Assembly (NCBI RefSeq): GCF_001584185.1
Contig: NZ_CP013234.1
Location: 310,001-374,000, forward strand
Direction of reading: 5' to 3'
DNA length: 64,000 nucleotides
Source: Collimonas pratensis
GTDB lineage: Bacteria > Pseudomonadota > Gammaproteobacteria > Burkholderiales > Burkholderiaceae_D
Positions within the stretch are counted from its first letter, which is position 1. Every line of letters starts with the position of its first letter. Below are positions 25,680-34,660 of this stretch, one piece after another. The notes below the pieces were generated by a model. It saw nothing but the letters and a program-made list of their open reading frames with translations. It was not told the origin of the DNA and did no database searches. The translations under genes and the position numbers were made by a program.

Positions 25680-26470
25680 GCCGCGCGGGTCAGATCAAGT
25701 CGGCGGCGGACATCGCCAAGCTGCGTATCGCCGGCGCCCTGGCTGCCGATGTCTTGCTGATGATCGCGGAACATGTAAAACCGGGCGTCACCACGGATGA
25801 GCTGGATCGGCTGTGCCATGACTACATCGTCAATGTGCAAAAGGTGATACCGGCCAATGTCGGCTACCACGGCTTTCCGAAAACGGTATGCATTTCGGTC
25901 AACGACGTGATCTGCCACGGCATCCCGTCAGAGCAGGAAGTCTTGAAGGATGGCGACATCGTCAATATCGACGTTGCCGTCATCGCCGACGGCTGGTTCG
26001 GCGACACCAGCCGCATGTATTTCGTCGGCGAGCCCAGCGCGCTGGCGCGCCGGCTGGTCAACACCACTTACGAGGCGATGTGCGCCGGCATCCGGCAAGT
26101 GCGCCCCGGCGCCACGCTGGGCGACGTCGGCCATGCGATCCAGAGCGTGGCGCAGCGGGAAAAATTCAGCATCGTGCGCGAATATTGCGGGCACGGCATC
26201 GGCCAGATCTATCACGAAGACCTGCAGGTGCTGCACTACGGTAATCCGGGCGAAGGGTTGCGCCTGAAGCCTGGCATGGTCTTCACCATCGAACCGATGC
26301 TCAATGCCGGCAAGCGCGAAACCCAGGAGCTGGACGACGGCTGGACCGTGGTCACGCGCGATCATTCCTTGTCGGCGCAGTGGGAGCACATGGTGGCGGT
26401 GACGGACAATGGCTTTGAAGTGCTGACGCCGTGGCCGGATGGCACCGGCGCCTATCCGGCGATTGCCTGA
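25676..26470 (+). CDS. map: Type I methionine aminopeptidase
   Basis: The 264-residue protein is a standard-size MetAP. All five metal ligands can be seen: Asp in NIDVAV, Asp in GDTSRMYF, His in CGHGIGQIYHE, Glu in FTIEPM and Glu in QWEHMVAV. It removes the initiator methionine from new proteins. It lies in an operon with a ParD-like gene rather than with ribosomal genes, so it is probably an additional MetAP copy rather than the main one. This coupling makes a regulated or stress-linked role likely, which is inference. Confidence 0.92.
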   Translation: MSRAGQIKSAADIAKLRIAGALAADVLLMIAEHVKPGVTTDELDRLCHDYIVNVQKVIPANVGYHGFPKTVCISVNDVICHGIPSEQEVLKDGDIVNIDVAVIADGWFGDTSRMYFVGEPSALARRLVNTTYEAMCAGIRQVRPGATLGDVGHAIQSVAQREKFSIVREYCGHGIGQIYHEDLQVLHYGNPGEGLRLKPGMVFTIEPMLNAGKRETQELDDGWTVVTRDHSLSAQWEHMVAVTDNGFEVLTPWPDGTGAYPAIA

Positions 26471-26484
26471 CGGCTTTAGCGGCT

Positions 26485-27420
26485 TCAGTCGCTGCCCGAC
26501 AGCAGCGCAATCCTGGCCGGCAACTCGGTTTTCAGGAATTCGATATACGCCCGCACGGCAGGTACTACGCCGCGCCGGGTAGGGAATACCAGGCGCACCT
26601 GGCCCGCCGGCGGGCGCCAATCCGGCAACACGCGTTGCAGCGATCCTTGCGCCAGCTCTTCCGAGCAGATGTGGCAGGGCAGGGCGGTCACGCCCATGTG
26701 CGCCAGCGCCGCCTTTTTCAGGAGCCGGATGTTGTCGCTTCTCATGCGCGCCTTCAACTTGACGATCTGCTGTGCGCCGGCCTGGTTCTGCAGGCGCCAG
26801 GCCGGTGCGTCGTCCTCCATGCCGAAGACCAACGCGTCCAGCGTGGCCAGCTCGGCCGGGGATGACAGCTGTCCGGCGTGCGCCATGAAAGACGGGCTCG
26901 CAAAAAGTCCCCAAGGCGTCGCGCACAAATTGGCCTGGACCAGGCTGGAACTCTCTAGCGGCAGGGAGTTGATGCGCAAAGCGACGTCGATTCTTTCTTC
27001 GATCAGGTCAACGTTGCGATTGGTAATTTGCGTCATGACCTGGACCTTGGGAAACTTGGCCATGAAGCGCGGCAAAAGATCGCTCAGCACCAGATCGACC
27101 ATGCCGTCGGGCGCGCTGACGCGTATCGTCCCTACCGGTTCGACCAGGGTGCGCAGCACCACATCTTCGGCGGCCTGTGCTTCGGCGATCATCGCCACGC
27201 AACGCTGGTAGAACTCGGCGCCGACGTCGGTCAGCGCGATCCGGCGCGAGGTCCGGTGCAGCAGGCGGACGCCGAGCAATTTCTCCAGTTCCGCGATGCG
27301 CCGGCTCAGCCTGGATTTCGGTATGTCCAGGGCATCTGCCGCCGCGGTGAAGCCGCCGTGGTCGGCTACCTGGACAAAGAAATACAGATCGTTCAGGTCG
27401 ATAGTCAGTTTGCTCATCAA
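26485..27420 (-). CDS. LysR-type regulator (AaeR/DmlR-like)
   Basis: The 311-residue protein has the helix-turn-helix text AADALDIPKSRLSRRIAELEKLLGVRLLHRTSRRI typical of the DmlR/AaeR branch (the KS..SRRI..LE pattern), followed by the substrate-binding domain with TIRVSAPDGMVDLVLSDLLP. It converges on map with a 14-base gap and is divergent from the DUF4148 gene. The target is unknown. Confidence 0.88.
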   Translation of the reverse strand: MMSKLTIDLNDLYFFVQVADHGGFTAAADALDIPKSRLSRRIAELEKLLGVRLLHRTSRRIALTDVGAEFYQRCVAMIAEAQAAEDVVLRTLVEPVGTIRVSAPDGMVDLVLSDLLPRFMAKFPKVQVMTQITNRNVDLIEERIDVALRINSLPLESSSLVQANLCATPWGLFASPSFMAHAGQLSSPAELATLDALVFGMEDDAPAWRLQNQAGAQQIVKLKARMRSDNIRLLKKAALAHMGVTALPCHICSEELAQGSLQRVLPDWRPPAGQVRLVFPTRRGVVPAVRAYIEFLKTELPARIALLSGSD

Positions 27421-27593
27421 AAGTTCCGCCTTTATCGTTCTATATACAGAACGGAAGATCGCATTTTAGCTAATTTATCTTCATTTTCTTTGAGCATAGT
27501 ATCGATCTCACGGTAAGACATGCTGGAAATAAGCCTCCCCCACAATGCCGACACCGTCGCCATCCCGGCTCATACTTTTACTGAAAGCACAAA

Positions 27594-27893
27594 ATGAACA
27601 TCTCGAAAATTCTCATCACCGCAGCGCTTGCCGCTGCTGCAGGCTCCGCTCTTGCTGAAGCGGCTTATCCACCCGAAGCGCCTTTTGTCTCGAGCAAGAC
27701 ACGCGCGCAAGTCATCGCTGAACTGGAACAGGCGCGCGCCGATGGCAGCATGAATTACGCGGCCTCCGCCTACCCGGTGCTGCTGCCGGTCGCATCGACC
27801 ACCACCCGCGCCGAGGTCAAGGCGGAGCTGAAGTCTGATGTGCCGGTTGCCAATCGCGAGCTGGACGAATTGCACGATTATGTTGGCCATTGA
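27594..27893 (+). CDS. DUF4148 small exported protein
   Basis: The 99-residue protein has a signal peptide (MNISKILITAALAAAAGSALA) and two copies of the TRAQVIAELEQARADG / TRAEVKAELK motif that defines DUF4148. This family is largely confined to Burkholderiales and is often found in multiple copies, which supports the taxonomic placement. Its function is not known. Confidence 0.9.
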   Translation: MNISKILITAALAAAAGSALAEAAYPPEAPFVSSKTRAQVIAELEQARADGSMNYAASAYPVLLPVASTTTRAEVKAELKSDVPVANRELDELHDYVGH

Positions 27894-28008
27894 TCGACCA
27901 TCAAGCAAGCCAAGTGGCGATGCGCAGCTAGCATCGCCACCGCATTGAACCACGTTTTACCGTTAGCCTCGGCAACTGAGCCCATCTTCATTTGAACACC
28001 AAAAAACC

Positions 28009-28398
28009 ATGCAAACTTCTCCCGCACTGTATCGCGTCGGCCGCATCCTGTTGGCTTCATTGTTCGTCATTTCGGGCACGCTCAAGATCGTCGATTTTTC
28101 CGGCGTGGCAGGTTATATGGAGCGGATCGGCGTGCCGTTCGCCACGCTGGCGGTGCTGGCCGCGATACTGTTTGAGCTTGGCGGCGGGCTGGCGATCCTG
28201 AGCGGCTGGCGCGTCCGTCCGGTGGCTGTGGCGGTGGCCGTGTTTACGGCAATCGCAACGCTGACCGCGCATCGCTTCTGGCAAGCCGATCCTGCCGCCA
28301 TGCAGAACCAACTCAACCATTTCCTGAAGAATATCGCCATCATCGGCGCACTGCTGATGATGGCAGCAAGGGATGACGCGGCTGCGGCAAAAAAGTAA
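28009..28398 (+). CDS. DoxX family membrane protein
   Basis: The 129-residue protein has four predicted helices. The DoxX pattern begins RVGRILLASLFVISGTLKIVDF, continues with GVPFATLAVLAAILFELGGG and ends with FLKNIAIIGALLMMAARDD. DoxX proteins are linked to thiol and redox homeostasis at the membrane. It is a single gene here, following the DUF4148 gene by 115 bases. Confidence 0.88.
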   Translation: MQTSPALYRVGRILLASLFVISGTLKIVDFSGVAGYMERIGVPFATLAVLAAILFELGGGLAILSGWRVRPVAVAVAVFTAIATLTAHRFWQADPAAMQNQLNHFLKNIAIIGALLMMAARDDAAAAKK

Positions 28399-28446
28399 GA
28401 CAACGGCATGGCCACGCTGCAAGGCCGGACTTGCAGTCCGCAGCGC

Positions 28447-29292
28447 TTATGCCGCAGGGAGCGTATGCCTGGTAGGCGTCACTTCTTCGTGATAGTGCAA
28501 GCCAGCCTGGGTCGACGACATCAGCGCGGCATTGGCCAGGATGGTTTCGGTCACCAGCACGGGTTTGGCGGGATCATGCCAGCAAGCGAAGGCAGAGTTC
28601 CGGTTGCCATGCAGGTCGACGATCTTCCTTTTTGCTTCAGCGTAGGAAGCGCCGGGCCTGGGCGGAGACGGGAACACCTTGGGCGGCAGCACGATGGCGT
28701 CGCCTGGCGCCAGCCACAGATCAGCCAAGGAAATTTCATTCACGTAGGGGCGCCAGCGGGCGACGCTGATGACCAGCGGGCGGCTATCCTGTGAAAAAAA
28801 CACGTGAGGGAAATTGTGGAATTCCAGGTCGGTAGGGTTGTAGGTCAGCAGTTCGCGCCGCCGCGCGGCTTCCAGGTAGGGCGATTGATGTCCCGCCCAT
28901 TTGCCATAGCTGAATTTTGAGCAGACCAGGGCTTCGTATTCAAAGCGTACGCATTCGCCGTTTCTGAGCAGGGTCATGCCGAATGCTTGTGCGGTTTCTG
29001 GCGTCGCCCTCAAGGCCTCGTAGTGGACTTCCGGCGCCTTGAAGTCAAACAAGGTGACTGCGTAGGATGCGTCGGGAACAGGTTTTTCCCTGTGCGTGAT
29101 GCCGGTGTATCTGGTCCCTCGCTCGAGGTCGGGATTTTCCGGCGCCATCTCGATAAGCGTTCCTTTTCTATCGTGCAGGTGCTCGGGATGGCCGCGCTCG
29201 TTATACAGATAGGAAAAGGTTTTGGGGTCGGGGAGCGGAAACGGGCTGCCGTCCAGGATGAAGACGATCGGATCGAAGATGTTCGGGGCCAC
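28447..29292 (-). CDS. Conserved-looking protein of unknown function
   Basis: The 281-residue product probably starts at GTG 29292, since CGGAG lies seven bases upstream. No family is recognised. It has no signal peptide or membrane segment, is rich in aromatic residues and His, and includes GHPEHLHDRKGTLIEMAP near the start and LHYHEEVTPTRH at the end. Codon use is like that of its neighbours, so it is a real resident gene. It converges on doxX. Confidence 0.65.
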   Translation of the reverse strand: MAPNIFDPIVFILDGSPFPLPDPKTFSYLYNERGHPEHLHDRKGTLIEMAPENPDLERGTRYTGITHREKPVPDASYAVTLFDFKAPEVHYEALRATPETAQAFGMTLLRNGECVRFEYEALVCSKFSYGKWAGHQSPYLEAARRRELLTYNPTDLEFHNFPHVFFSQDSRPLVISVARWRPYVNEISLADLWLAPGDAIVLPPKVFPSPPRPGASYAEAKRKIVDLHGNRNSAFACWHDPAKPVLVTETILANAALMSSTQAGLHYHEEVTPTRHTLPAA

Positions 29293-29405
29293 AAGTTTGC
29301 TCCGGCTTTAGGCGAAACGGTGAATAAACTCAAGGCGTCGATATTACCTCAGCATGGCGCTGCCTTGCGGCGCTTGCACGGCAACAGCAAAGAATCCCCC
29401 ATCCT

Positions 29406-29440
29406 GGCAAACCGGCAAACCGGCAAACCGGCAAACCGGC
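29406..29440. repeat. 8-base tandem repeat (GGCAAACC x4.4)
   Basis: Four perfect copies of GGCAAACC, plus GGC, lie in the gap between the unknown protein and the aegerolysin gene. It is a simple-sequence tract of the kind that changes copy number by slippage; it is not inside a reading frame. Confidence 0.85.
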
Positions 29441-29487
29441 ATTTTCAGAGATAGGGGAGGTGGCCTGCCAGCAAGCAGGCCCGCAGA

Positions 29488-29886
29488 TTACGAATTAATC
29501 TGGAAAGTGCAGGCATTCACATCGCCGCCGGTGCCTGTGCACGACACTTTAAAAGCGCCTTTCGGCTCGCAGCTGATGCTCTGGCCATTGCTGCCTCGGA
29601 GCGGGCAGCTGAAATTGATCGTGATGACAGCGTTGCCGAGTTGCCAAGTTGCAGTGCCTTCCGTGCCGGATGGCGAGCTGTCCCGGCCTTGCGAGCCGAA
29701 ACGGCCGGTACTGAAGCTAGCGACATCGACCGGCGATTGCATCCATTTGCCCCAGGACAGATCAGAGCTTTTGAGGATCATCGGATGCGCTGTGAAATTG
29801 CTAACGGTTCCCTGGACCTGCAGGCGTTCATAGGTGACTTTGACGTCGGTGGCAGACAGTTCGGATGCGGTGACAGTTGTATTCAT
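29488..29886 (-). CDS. Aegerolysin family protein
   Basis: The 132-residue protein resembles bacterial aegerolysins such as RahU: a SSDLSWGKWMQSP strand matches the LSWGKF motif, and SQGRDSSPSGTEGTATW matches the GR.SSPSGTEG signature. It has no signal peptide. Aegerolysins bind membrane lipids (ceramide phosphoethanolamine or sphingomyelin domains) and often need a partner protein to form pores. Its ATG overlaps the stop of the upstream small gene by four bases, so the two form an operon. No MACPF partner is nearby. Confidence 0.75.
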   Translation of the reverse strand: MNTTVTASELSATDVKVTYERLQVQGTVSNFTAHPMILKSSDLSWGKWMQSPVDVASFSTGRFGSQGRDSSPSGTEGTATWQLGNAVITINFSCPLRGSNGQSISCEPKGAFKVSCTGTGGDVNACTFQINS

Positions 29887-30179
29887 ACTATATTCTCCGT
29901 GTGACAGCTAGCGATTAGGCGCTTTGGAGCGCCCCCGTTATTTAAAGTGGTTTCTGGACTCCACTGGTTTTTCCCTGAGCGTGCTGTAAATGTCGGCAGT
30001 CGGACGCCGCCTGTTGTCGAGATGTTTTTGCAGGAAGGACAACCGGCCGTTATCTCGTTGAACGTATAATTCATCTCTATGCCTTGGGCCGCCTGGTTTG
30101 GGCCGGCGGACCTGAGTGCGTCTTGTTGGATCAAGTATGGAAGTCCGGCAGCGTCTGCGACAGTCCATTGCAGAATCAC
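29883..30179 (-). CDS. Small protein coupled to aegerolysin, 5' end possibly frameshifted
   Basis: The open frame encodes up to 98 residues from GTG 30179, or 63 from ATG 30074. It includes AGCPSCKNISTTGG, a Cys-x2-Cys pair, and overlaps the aegerolysin start. I recognise no family. Directly upstream of the GTG is a perfect tandem duplication of the 11-base TTCGGTATCAG (30180-30201). Removing one copy would join the frame to an ATG at 30235. The gene may therefore have lost its true N-terminus through this duplication. Confidence 0.5.
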   Translation of the reverse strand: MILQWTVADAAGLPYLIQQDALRSAGPNQAAQGIEMNYTFNEITAGCPSCKNISTTGGVRLPTFTARSGKNQWSPETTLNNGGAPKRLIASCHTENIV

Positions 30180-30201
30180 TTCGGTATCAGTTCGGTATCA
30201 G
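30180..30201. repeat. 11-bp perfect tandem duplication
   Basis: TTCGGTATCAG occurs twice in direct succession at the 5' end of the small gene upstream of the aegerolysin gene. Its length is not a multiple of three, so within coding sequence it shifts the frame. Confidence 0.85.
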
Positions 30202-30317
30202 AGCCGGACCCATCGCGGCGCGATTGGGGCAGCATGGTTTTTCACTCGTATCCTCGTCTCCAGAAAGGACGGTATGCCGGATAGCTCGCTGCAAGTTCCC
30301 AGGACGCCTGCGCGGCC

Positions 30318-33300
30318 ATGAGCTACGCATCGCTTGCAGCTGCGCCGGGCGCCGCTTCCGCGGTTTCCGACGGCCGCATCGTGCTCAATGCCGGTTTGCT
30401 GAAAGGCATGCGCAAAGAACGCGGCATCAGCCAGGAAACGCTGGCCGAGTTGTGTTTTACCAAACAGCTGTGTGTCTCGATTGCCTCCATCAAGCGTGCC
30501 GAAACCGGAAAGCCGGTGCTCTACCGCACGGCGCGCCATCTGGCGACCATCTTTGAAGTCGACCTCGGTACGCTGGTCAGCAAGCCCGGCGAAACAGGGT
30601 TGGCAGCGGCGATGCCGTACCTGCCGCTTGCCTTTGCGGGGAGCGATGCTGCCTTGAGATCGAACCCGGCGTCCGATCCGACGCCGAAATATCCTCACGA
30701 CGTTATCCGTTATGTGCTGGAGCTGCGCTTTGAATTGCGTGCCGCAGGCTCTGTGCAGGCAAGCGGATCCCTGGCCCTGCACGATGAACTGGCGCAGCTG
30801 GTGCGGCAGTTCGGCGGCGTCATCGATGCCGTCCACGATGGCCGGGACAATCCGGTGGTCGTGCATTTCGGTTTCCCGCATGCCTATCGCAGCGACAGCG
30901 AACGCTGCCTGCTGTGCGCGCTTGCCTTGAGCGGCGATTTTGTCCGCCCCGGCCACGCCATCTGGCTGCGGCTGGTGCGCTGGCCCGGAGAATCTGCCGA
31001 ACCTGACCATGCTTTGACGAATCCGGCACATGCAGGGCACGCGAACGCCCCCATCTACGTCGCCCGCAACCTGGTGGTGCAACTGGCAGCGCGTTTTGAT
31101 TTTGCGCCGGCCGGAAAGGAAGCTGGCGCCTACCACCGATGCCTGCGGGCGGGCGCGCAAGACGGCGTGCCCGAACACGGCCTGACCGGGCGCACCATAG
31201 AAATCCTTCAGTTCAAAGGTGTGGTCGAAGCGACCCAGGAATGCCAGAACGGCCACGTTGTGTACCTGCGCGGCATGGCGGGAGTTGGCAAGACGCGTCT
31301 GGTCACGGCGTTTTCCGGGATTGCCCGAGACTGCCAGTTTTCCTGTCATCAAGGTGAAGTGCAGGACTTCGGCATGGAAAGCTCGTATGCGCCGCTGCGC
31401 CAGCTGGTGCGCAGCCTGCTCGGCTTGCCCGCCGCCGCCGGCGCTGCCCAGGACGCCGCCTTGCATGCAGCGCTGGAACGCTGGAAGCTGCCGGCCGAAG
31501 CGAATATTTTCCTGCAAGTGCTGGCCAGCGGCTCGTGCAGCAGGCAGGAAATGGCGGTGTACGCCGCCATGAGCAATGAAGCCAGATTGCAGGGTTCCTT
31601 ACGCGCCATGCAGTTGCTGCTGGTGCGGCTGGCATTGCAGCAGCCCCTGCTGATCTGCATCGAGGATTTGCACTGGGGCGATGTGCATCTGTTCGCTGCC
31701 CTGGGGCGTTTGCTGGCGCTAACAGATGATGCACCCATCGTCTGGGTGCTGACTTCCCGCAACGAGGGCGACCCGCTGGAGAGTGCATTACGGCCCTGTT
31801 TCTCCAATCCTTTGAGCCTGCTCGATGTCGCCCCCATGCGCGCACGCGAGGCGGCTGCGCTGGCAGAGCAGTTCGCCGACGTCGATCCCGGCTACCGCGC
31901 GCATTGCGTGGAAAAGGCGCAAGGCAATCCGCTGTATCTGACGCAGCTGCTGTCGAATCCGGCCGGCACCGTGCCTGAAAGCCTGAAGCATTTGATACAG
32001 GCGCGCCTCGACAGGCTGGAGCCGGAACATCGCCGCGCGCTGTCGATCGCGTCGGTGATCGGCAACCGTTTTGAACTGTCCGCATTGCGGGCGGCGCTGG
32101 AACAGGCGGATTACCAGCCGGCGCGCGCGGCGTGCCAGAACCTGATCAAGGAAACCGAAACCGGCTGCTACATGTTCGTGCATGACCTGGTGATGCACTG
32201 TATCTACGATGCCATACCGCTTGCCCTGCGCAATAGCTACCATAGTCGCGTGGCCGAGCCGCTGCGCCAGTCCGACCCGACCTTGTACGCCAGGCACCTG
32301 GTGCGCGCCAACGACCTCGCCGGCTTCGAAGCCTTGTTGAACGCCATGCGGGAAAAGCTGGGCAGGTATGAGTACGACGAAGCGCTGGAGCTGGCGCAAC
32401 TGTGCGATGCATTTACCGACCAGGCCGCAGTCAGCTTCAGCCTGGCACTGCTGCGCGCGCGCGCCGCAGCCGGCACCGGCAAGACCACGGCGGCGCAGCA
32501 ATACTTCCAGCGCGCCCTGCAGCTGGCGGCTCATGCCGATGAGAAAATCGAAGCGGCATTGGGATTGGCGCCCGTGTTGAATACGCTTGACAGGCTGGAT
32601 GAAGAAGAGCGCGTGCTGGAAGCGGCGCTGCCGCTGGCCAGGGAGGCGCAAGACCACGATGCGCTGGCGCGTCTGTTCCATTTGCAGGGCAATATCTCCT
32701 TCCCGCGCGGCGACTATATGCGCGGCCGCAGCCACCATCAGGAAGCCCTGCACTTTTCCCGCATCAGCGAAAACCCGGAAAGCCAGGCTAATGCACTGAG
32801 CGGCATCGGCGATTCCTACTACGCCGAAGGCCGCATGCAGACCGCACACGATGTCTTCGATCGCTGTGTGCGGCTGTGTCAAAGAAACGATCTGATGAAC
32901 GTCATCGCGCCCAGCCGTAGTGCGCGCGGCTCGACCCTGATTTATCTGGGACGGCCGGGGCCGGCCTTGCAAGACGCCATGGATTCGGTGCAGCACGGCC
33001 GTACGGTGGGCAATCGCCGCGCAGAGATTTTTTCACGGCTGACCGCCGCTTGGGTACTGGTGGCGACCGCCGCCGATGAGAAAGCCCAGGAACAGTTGTC
33101 TACCGCGCTGGACATCGCCCGCAGCATCGGCGCCAGCCGCTTTGAAGCGATCCTGCTGGAAGGCCAGGCGCGCGTCGCCTTCTGGCGCGACGAGCAGGCG
33201 CTGGCGCAAGCTTGCATCCTGGAAGCGGCCGAACTGGTGGAGCGTCTGCAATTGCAGCGCTATATCGGTCCATGGATTTGGGGCAGCCTGGCGTTGATCG

Positions 33301-33653
33301 CCGCCGATCCGGCGATCCGCCAGGAAGCCTTGCGCAAGGGAGAGGCTCAGCTGACGCAGGGCTGCCTTGCGCACAATGCCTTTCGCTTCTACGTCGCCGC
33401 CGCCGAAACCTGCCTGATGAGCGGCGACTACGGCAACGCTGGCCGTTACGCGCAGCAAATGTCGACGCTGGCGCAAACCGAGCCCTGCCTCTGGGTCAGT
33501 CATCATGTGCAATTGATTGATAGTGCGCTCAGCTGCCTGCAAGACCGCAGCCACGAAAACGTGAGCGGGCTGCAAAAAATTTGCCGTGAATCGGAAAAAC
33601 TGGGGTTTGCCGCGACCATGCCGCGGCTGGCGCGTAAACTGGGAATGCGGTGA
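30318..33653 (+). CDS. Large HTH-AAA-TPR signal-transduction ATPase
   Basis: The 1111-residue protein starts at ATG 30318. Residues about 22-88 form an XRE-like helix-turn-helix (MRKERGISQETLAELCFTKQ, then IKRAETGKPVLY). Residues about 130-250 look like a degenerate class III nucleotidyl-cyclase homology domain. An AAA_16-type NTPase follows, with Walker A GMAGVGKTR near residue 322 and Walker B LLICIEDLHWGD near residue 448. The C-terminal half (about 640-1100) is TPR-like helical repeats. This is the build of STAND-class regulators that sense a signal through the repeats. It is divergent from the aegerolysin operon and could control it. Confidence 0.8.
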   Translation: MSYASLAAAPGAASAVSDGRIVLNAGLLKGMRKERGISQETLAELCFTKQLCVSIASIKRAETGKPVLYRTARHLATIFEVDLGTLVSKPGETGLAAAMPYLPLAFAGSDAALRSNPASDPTPKYPHDVIRYVLELRFELRAAGSVQASGSLALHDELAQLVRQFGGVIDAVHDGRDNPVVVHFGFPHAYRSDSERCLLCALALSGDFVRPGHAIWLRLVRWPGESAEPDHALTNPAHAGHANAPIYVARNLVVQLAARFDFAPAGKEAGAYHRCLRAGAQDGVPEHGLTGRTIEILQFKGVVEATQECQNGHVVYLRGMAGVGKTRLVTAFSGIARDCQFSCHQGEVQDFGMESSYAPLRQLVRSLLGLPAAAGAAQDAALHAALERWKLPAEANIFLQVLASGSCSRQEMAVYAAMSNEARLQGSLRAMQLLLVRLALQQPLLICIEDLHWGDVHLFAALGRLLALTDDAPIVWVLTSRNEGDPLESALRPCFSNPLSLLDVAPMRAREAAALAEQFADVDPGYRAHCVEKAQGNPLYLTQLLSNPAGTVPESLKHLIQARLDRLEPEHRRALSIASVIGNRFELSALRAALEQADYQPARAACQNLIKETETGCYMFVHDLVMHCIYDAIPLALRNSYHSRVAEPLRQSDPTLYARHLVRANDLAGFEALLNAMREKLGRYEYDEALELAQLCDAFTDQAAVSFSLALLRARAAAGTGKTTAAQQYFQRALQLAAHADEKIEAALGLAPVLNTLDRLDEEERVLEAALPLAREAQDHDALARLFHLQGNISFPRGDYMRGRSHHQEALHFSRISENPESQANALSGIGDSYYAEGRMQTAHDVFDRCVRLCQRNDLMNVIAPSRSARGSTLIYLGRPGPALQDAMDSVQHGRTVGNRRAEIFSRLTAAWVLVATAADEKAQEQLSTALDIARSIGASRFEAILLEGQARVAFWRDEQALAQACILEAAELVERLQLQRYIGPWIWGSLALIAADPAIRQEALRKGEAQLTQGCLAHNAFRFYVAAAETCLMSGDYGNAGRYAQQMSTLAQTEPCLWVSHHVQLIDSALSCLQDRSHENVSGLQKICRESEKLGFAATMPRLARKLGMR

Positions 33654-33812
33654 CCTGCTTGAATCAGGCAATTTCCGGCTTCATTCTCATCAGGAGTCCC
33701 AGCAAGCCAACGTCCATTGGTCCACAGAAGCATCATTTTTGCTATGCTAGCGGCTTTCCACCGGCGGGCGCTACTGCCTGGGCCGCCGGATCCTATTTTC
33801 GGAGCAGCACAT

Positions 33813-34349
33813 ATGGCCTCGTTGCAAGAGCAATTTTTGAAAGCTGGCCTGGTTGACAAGACTAAAGCCAAACTGGTCAACCAGGACAAGAACAAGCAGA
33901 AGAAGGCGGAGCGCCGCAGCGGCACGGTCAGCGTCGATGAAACGCGCCTGGCGGCGCTCGAGACGCAGCGCAAGAATGCCGAGCGCGCACGCGAACTCAA
34001 CGCCCAGCGCGATGCAGCCGCCACCCAAAAGGCGATCGCGGCGCAAATTACCCAGATGGTGCAGCAGAATCGCCAAAGCCTGGGCAAAGGCGACATCGCC
34101 TACAATTTCACCCATGACAAGAAGATCGAACGGCTGTATGTGTCGGCTGCGGTCCAGGGGCACCTGATCGCCGGGCGCCTGGTGATCATCTGCCAGGGCG
34201 CGGCCAGGGACCTGGTGCCCGGGATCATCGCCGACAAGATCGCCGAGCGCGATGCTTCGCTCGTGGTGCGGGTCAACAAAACCAGCACTGAAATCGATGC
34301 GGACGATCCGTATGCAGCGTTCCAGATTCCGGACGACTTGATGTGGTAG
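33813..34349 (+). CDS. DUF2058 nucleoprotein-like protein (YaiL family)
   Basis: The start is ATG 33813 (MASLQEQFLKAGLVDKTKAK) with GGAG eight bases upstream, giving 178 residues. The charged coiled N-terminal half (KQKKAERR..., ALETQRKNAERARELNAQRD) and the C-terminal YNFTHDKKIERLYVS segment define DUF2058, known as YaiL in E. coli. The molecular role is not established. It is followed by a 310-base gap. Confidence 0.88.
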   Translation: MASLQEQFLKAGLVDKTKAKLVNQDKNKQKKAERRSGTVSVDETRLAALETQRKNAERARELNAQRDAAATQKAIAAQITQMVQQNRQSLGKGDIAYNFTHDKKIERLYVSAAVQGHLIAGRLVIICQGAARDLVPGIIADKIAERDASLVVRVNKTSTEIDADDPYAAFQIPDDLMW

Positions 34350-34455
34350 CGCTGGCGCCTGCCTGATCGAGGGCGGCTGTGATTTAGAAAAAAATGGCGA
34401 TTATCGGCGCGGCAGCGCGCTGGTAAAGAATCCTGGTTTAGAAATCATTGTAAAA

Positions 34456-34632
34456 ATGTGGTCGATTACTCAAGTGCTTTCGGCAAAGGTACAAGAAGAT
34501 GAATGTGAACTGCATGCTGTAGATGGAAATGCTATGACATCGCCGGTACCACCTCTAAGTGACCAGATGAGAAAAATCCTTGGCGGTGTTTCTGGTAACG
34601 AAGAGGCGAAAGTAATTTGCGCCACAATTTAA
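34456..34632 (+). CDS. Possible 58-residue peptide with a double-glycine leader-like motif
   Basis: In the 310-base gap after DUF2058 a small open frame reads MWSITQVLSAKVQEDECELH to a TAA at 34630. Residues 34-45 (LSDQMRKILGGV) resemble the double-glycine leaders of bacteriocin-like peptides, but only 13 residues would remain after cleavage. No clear ribosome binding site and no transporter/peptidase gene is next to it. A small membrane protein follows. It may be real, a truncated remnant or chance. Confidence 0.3.
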   Translation: MWSITQVLSAKVQEDECELHAVDGNAMTSPVPPLSDQMRKILGGVSGNEEAKVICATI

Positions 34633-34660
34633 CGTTTTCAAGGCAGTCATAGGGGGAAGC

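Noticed and set aside
29406-29440. Short direct repeats considered as CRISPR or phage attachment site
   Set aside because: The unit is only eight bases with no spacers, no second att copy and no integrase gene nearby.
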